This document shows positions 5,404 to 7,817 of a stretch of 7,817 nt of DNA, in pieces. Where the stretch lies: NCBI GenBank assembly GCA_003153585.1, contig PLZZ01000062.1, positions 2,067 through 9,883 on the forward strand. Reading direction: 5' to 3'. The translations under genes were made by a program, and so were the position numbers. Numbering within the stretch: the stretch's first letter is position 1; each line of letters opens with the position of its first letter. Source of the stretch: Acidobacteriota bacterium. GTDB taxonomy: Bacteria > Acidobacteriota > Terriglobia > Acidiferrales > UBA7541. The notes under the pieces are model-generated. The model worked only from the letters and a program-made list of their open reading frames with translations. It had not been told where the DNA came from and did no database searches.

Positions 5404-7467
5404 TTATTTTCCCGCCGGTTCTGATTCGAACCTATCCGCCGCTGATTGGCCCAGCAAATCCAAAATGTACAGGCCATCGTTAGCGGAGCCGAGGTAAACG
5501 AACTGTCCGTTCATCCCGTTTGCGAGCATGGTGAATTGATCGTCAGCGCTCCAACCATCTAATTCCTTCACGCGCGTCCAACTCACTCCCTCATTTCGAG
5601 AAATAAACAGCCCACGATCCCGTACTGAAACCAACCAGACACCCGGACGAATCAGCAGATCGTCGGGAGCGGCCGCGGGCAATCCATCCTGGAACCTTTC
5701 CCAGCTAGCCCCGTCGTCCCGGGAAATGTACAGTCCGTTCCTCGCCGCAGCTATGAGTGTATCGTCGGCCGTCCATTCAAGACGGATGGCGCCCCCCGAA
5801 TCGAGCGGCAAATCGTGCCATTTCCAGGTTCGACCCGCATCGTCCGAAAAAATCATCGCGTTAGAAGAAACGATTCGCAATCGTTGCGAGTCGCTCGACA
5901 CTCGAACTGAATTCACTGCCAAGTTAGCAGAACTGAAAGAAAGCGCAGACCACGCCTTGCCATTATCAGACGTGAAAAATAATCCCTCTTGGGTCGCGGC
6001 AAAACATTCCGCCTCGCCGCATGCTAAGTCGTTAACCACTGCGTCAAATCTTCGGGCGGGAGTTGCACGTCGTTCTGTCCTGCTGGTTACAACTTCGGGC
6101 TGTTCTACAAGCGCTCCCAGCCGCGTCCATTTGCGAGTCTGCGAGTCAAATCGGGCGAGACCGCCGGACGCTAGCGCCGCTAACCAGCCTCCGGGCGAAG
6201 AAAAAATCCGTGTTACGGCGTTCGCATTCAGCCCGGCGCCGATTGCCGACCAGGTGCGACCCCCGTCTTCCGACTCGACGGGAGAATCGACTGAATTCGC
6301 AAGAACCGCGGCAATGCGCCCAGGCTTATCCGCATCAATCGCCAGTGAAACGATCCGCCGGTGATGAAATCCTTCGTTCAGCTCCCGGAAATGATCTCCG
6401 CCGTCATCGCTTGCCAGAACTCCACGCTGCTCCGTTCCAATCAGCACGCGGATTTGGTCTTTAGAAAATTCCGGGGTTGAAGATTCCGATGTGTCGCCGC
6501 CGGCGGCCAAAGTCCCGGCACTGGCCTCAACTACAAGCGAGTTGATTACCCAATCTCCAGGAGAAACGCGCCACCATCGTGCGCCGCTATTGGTCGTCTT
6601 CCAGAGCCCTTCCGTAGTCCCGGCAAATAGCACGGCGGGATGCAACGGGTCCTGGCGAATAACCGGCGTGCGGCGCGACGAAAACGGAATGCCCTCGATC
6701 TTCTTCCAGTAGGAACCGGCGTCTTCGCTTCGATAAATTCCCGAGCATGCGCTGGCAAATACTCGCCGCGGGTTCGAGGCGTCCACGGCCAAGCTCAGAA
6801 CATCCGAATCGTCGATCATCCCGCTATGGATGGGCGTCCATTTTTTCCCCGCGTCCACTGTTTTCCAAGGCAGATGGAATGTTCCGGCATAAATGATCCC
6901 GGGATCCCGCGGGTCAATCGCGAGCGAATCAAAATTGCGCAGCTCCGAATCTCCTGCAGGTGTGATCTGTTCCCAATTTCTGCCGAGATCGTTCGAGCGG
7001 AAAACGCCATCGAGCGCTCCGGCGATAAGAACGTTAGAGTCGGACTCCGATTGCACCAGCGCCCGAATTGCGTGACCCGCAAGACCCAATGCCTGCCACG
7101 TCACGCCGTAGTCAAGGCTTACAAAAACTCCGCCGCCCTCGCCATTTGGTTCCCTGGTCCACAGAGATGCGAAAAGCGTGCGGGAATTGACCGGATCGAC
7201 GATGATCGCGGTGATCACGCCATTCGCAGGTCCTATTAGCCCGAGTGACTGCCAATGTTCACCTGCATCCTGCGAGCTGAAAATGTAGCCGTCCACTGTT
7301 CCCAGATAGAGCACGTTGGGCCGGGACGGATCAGCCGCGAGCGACCGTACGTCTCCACCCAGTGGCCCCAAAGATGTCCAGGTCTGTGCAAACGTGTTCC
7401 CGCAAAGGGCAAAAAAACTGAAGAAAACGGCCATAACCACTAGGCGTCGATAAATTCGGGGACTCAT
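5404..7467 (-). CDS. Secreted Asp-box (BNR) beta-propeller protein
   Basis: 687 residues from ATG 7467. Residues 1-27 are a signal peptide: basic start SPRIYRR, hydrophobic core LVVMAVFFSFFALCG, and a likely cleavage after TFA before QTW; no lipobox precedes Cys22. The mature part has twelve Asp-box motifs (S/T-x-D/N-x-G-x-x-W/F) at about 64, 116, 157, 202, 246, 290, 352, 398, 499, 541, 582 and 623. Asp boxes are beta-hairpin turns in propellers such as sialidases, sortilin/VPS10 and Ycf48-like proteins. Twelve repeats over 660 residues are more than one typical 6- to 8-bladed propeller needs, so two propellers are likely. No catalytic sialidase signature was recognised; a binding or scaffold role outside the cytoplasm is likelier. 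An upstream in-frame TTG at 7536 would place 23 charged residues before the signal peptide and is improbable. The ribosome-binding site is weak. Confidence 0.93.
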   Translation of the reverse strand: MSPRIYRRLVVMAVFFSFFALCGNTFAQTWTSLGPLGGDVRSLAADPSRPNVLYLGTVDGYIFSSQDAGEHWQSLGLIGPANGVITAIIVDPVNSRTLFASLWTREPNGEGGGVFVSLDYGVTWQALGLAGHAIRALVQSESDSNVLIAGALDGVFRSNDLGRNWEQITPAGDSELRNFDSLAIDPRDPGIIYAGTFHLPWKTVDAGKKWTPIHSGMIDDSDVLSLAVDASNPRRVFASACSGIYRSEDAGSYWKKIEGIPFSSRRTPVIRQDPLHPAVLFAGTTEGLWKTTNSGARWWRVSPGDWVINSLVVEASAGTLAAGGDTSESSTPEFSKDQIRVLIGTEQRGVLASDDGGDHFRELNEGFHHRRIVSLAIDADKPGRIAAVLANSVDSPVESEDGGRTWSAIGAGLNANAVTRIFSSPGGWLAALASGGLARFDSQTRKWTRLGALVEQPEVVTSRTERRATPARRFDAVVNDLACGEAECFAATQEGLFFTSDNGKAWSALSFSSANLAVNSVRVSSDSQRLRIVSSNAMIFSDDAGRTWKWHDLPLDSGGAIRLEWTADDTLIAAARNGLYISRDDGASWERFQDGLPAAAPDDLLIRPGVWLVSVRDRGLFISRNEGVSWTRVKELDGWSADDQFTMLANGMNGQFVYLGSANDGLYILDLLGQSAADRFESEPAGK

Positions 7468-7531
7468 GTCATTTAGATGTCGAGTCTTGTATGCCGGGCA
7501 CAATTTGCTTCGGGGGATCGAGGATCTGCGT

Positions 7532-7547
7532 TGCAATTTAGGGACCG
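7532..7547 (-). promoter_or_regulatory. Candidate sigma54 promoter upstream of the Asp-box gene
   Basis: The minus strand reads CGGTCCCTAAATTGCA, with GG and GC 10 bp apart and a full TTGCA in the -12 half. The -24 half is CGGTCC against TGGCAC and keeps only GG and the final C. It lies 65 bp before the chosen ATG. It shares CGGT-N7-TTGCA with the element in front of the NtrC-type regulator. Confidence 0.3.
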
Positions 7548-7623
7548 AACGCCAGAAGCTCCCCGGGTTAGGAGTGCCCCACGATCGGCTGGCGTCTTCG
7601 AGCGCGAAGAAGTGTGATCCTCG

Positions 7624-7652
7624 GCTCCGTCTGCAGCCGTCTAGGACGGAGC
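7624..7652. terminator. Hairpin downstream of the OmpA-like gene, possible terminator
   Basis: GCTCCGTC (7624-7631) and GACGGAGC (7645-7652) are perfect 8-bp arms with a 13-nt loop, starting 21 bp after the OmpA-like stop. On the plus strand the stem is followed by ATTTT; on the minus strand, the direction of the genes, no T-run follows. It may end transcription with Rho, or simply cap the OmpA transcript. An inner CCGTC copy (7637-7641) can pair with the same GACGG. Confidence 0.45.
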
Positions 7653-7673
7653 ATTTTCGAGCCGCCTAGATGT

Positions 7674-7817
7674 TCAGAACGTTGCGCCGTCCGGCACCAG
7701 GATAATTTCCACACGGCGTCCTTGCTTTCCCGCGTCCGTGTTCGTTCGAACTTCAACGCGCGAAGTATCCACACTCTTTTTCTCGTTTAGATACTTTTTG
7801 GCGCTGTCCGCTCGCTC
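7674..7817 (-). CDS. OmpA-family protein, C-terminal fragment (N-terminus outside window)
   Basis: The last 47 codons are inside the window, ending at TGA 7676-7674. The fragment begins ERADSAKKYLNEKK and continues through VDTSRVEVRTNTD to GRRVEIILVPDGATF. This order fits the end of an OmpA-like peptidoglycan-binding domain: the RAxxVxxYL helix, the short strand after the S-R turn, and the closing N/GRRVEI strand. Such proteins link the outer membrane to peptidoglycan. The usual glycine/proline-rich loop before RRVEI is short here (TDAGKQG). The N-terminal domain, signal peptide and start lie beyond the right edge, so full length and subtype are unknown. It is on the same strand as, and 206 bp upstream of, the Asp-box gene. 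Confidence 0.8.
   Translation of the reverse strand, partial: ERADSAKKYLNEKKSVDTSRVEVRTNTDAGKQGRRVEIILVPDGATF

Larger units (their letters stand above)
7468..7673. other. Intergenic region between OmpA-like gene and Asp-box gene
   Basis: The 206-bp gap holds a hairpin (7624-7652) shortly after the OmpA-like stop and a sigma54-like element (7532-7547) upstream of the Asp-box gene. The minus-strand frame that crosses this gap between 7568 and 7774 overlaps the OmpA-like frame and shows no domain, so I do not call it. No sigma70 promoter of good quality was found. Confidence 0.45.

Noticed and set aside
5726..7239. Plus-strand open frames of 212 and 199 codons (5726-6364, 6640-7239)
   Set aside because: Both are antisense to the Asp-box repeats; no motif, no ribosome-binding site, and composition typical of shadows.

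Overview
The window reads as a chromosomal stretch of a moderately GC-rich Gram-negative bacterium. Domain style (a DHp-only protein beside a hybrid kinase, an FHA-GAF regulator, a secreted Asp-box protein, an OmpA-family protein) suggests Acidobacteriota, but that is inference without any search. Every supported gene lies on the minus strand, so transcription runs from high to low coordinates. No tRNA, rRNA, mobile element or CRISPR array was recognised.

From the right edge: the last 47 residues of an OmpA-like protein (7674-7817); a 206-bp gap with a hairpin; a secreted 687-residue protein carrying twelve Asp-box (BNR) motifs (5404-7467); a 278-bp regulatory gap; an NtrC-type sigma54 response regulator (3725-5125); a gap with a hairpin and an AT-rich stretch; a 42-codon gene for a single-pass membrane peptide (3404-3532), too short for ordinary gene calling; a soluble PAS-PAS hybrid histidine kinase (1387-3396); a protein with a dead receiver and an isolated His-containing DHp domain (722-1381); a 170-bp gap; and the N-terminal part of an FHA-GAF protein running off the left edge (1-551).

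The centre looks like one signalling module. The kinase has its own receiver, the next gene supplies a second phosphorylatable histidine without an ATPase domain, and the upstream gene supplies the final aspartate on a sigma54 activator. That is the set of parts for a His-Asp-His-Asp phosphorelay. Three intergenic regions contain GG-N10-GC elements resembling sigma54 -24/-12 promoters, two of them with a full TTGCA -12 half. The phosphorelay and the promoters are hypotheses; the domain calls are direct readings of motifs.
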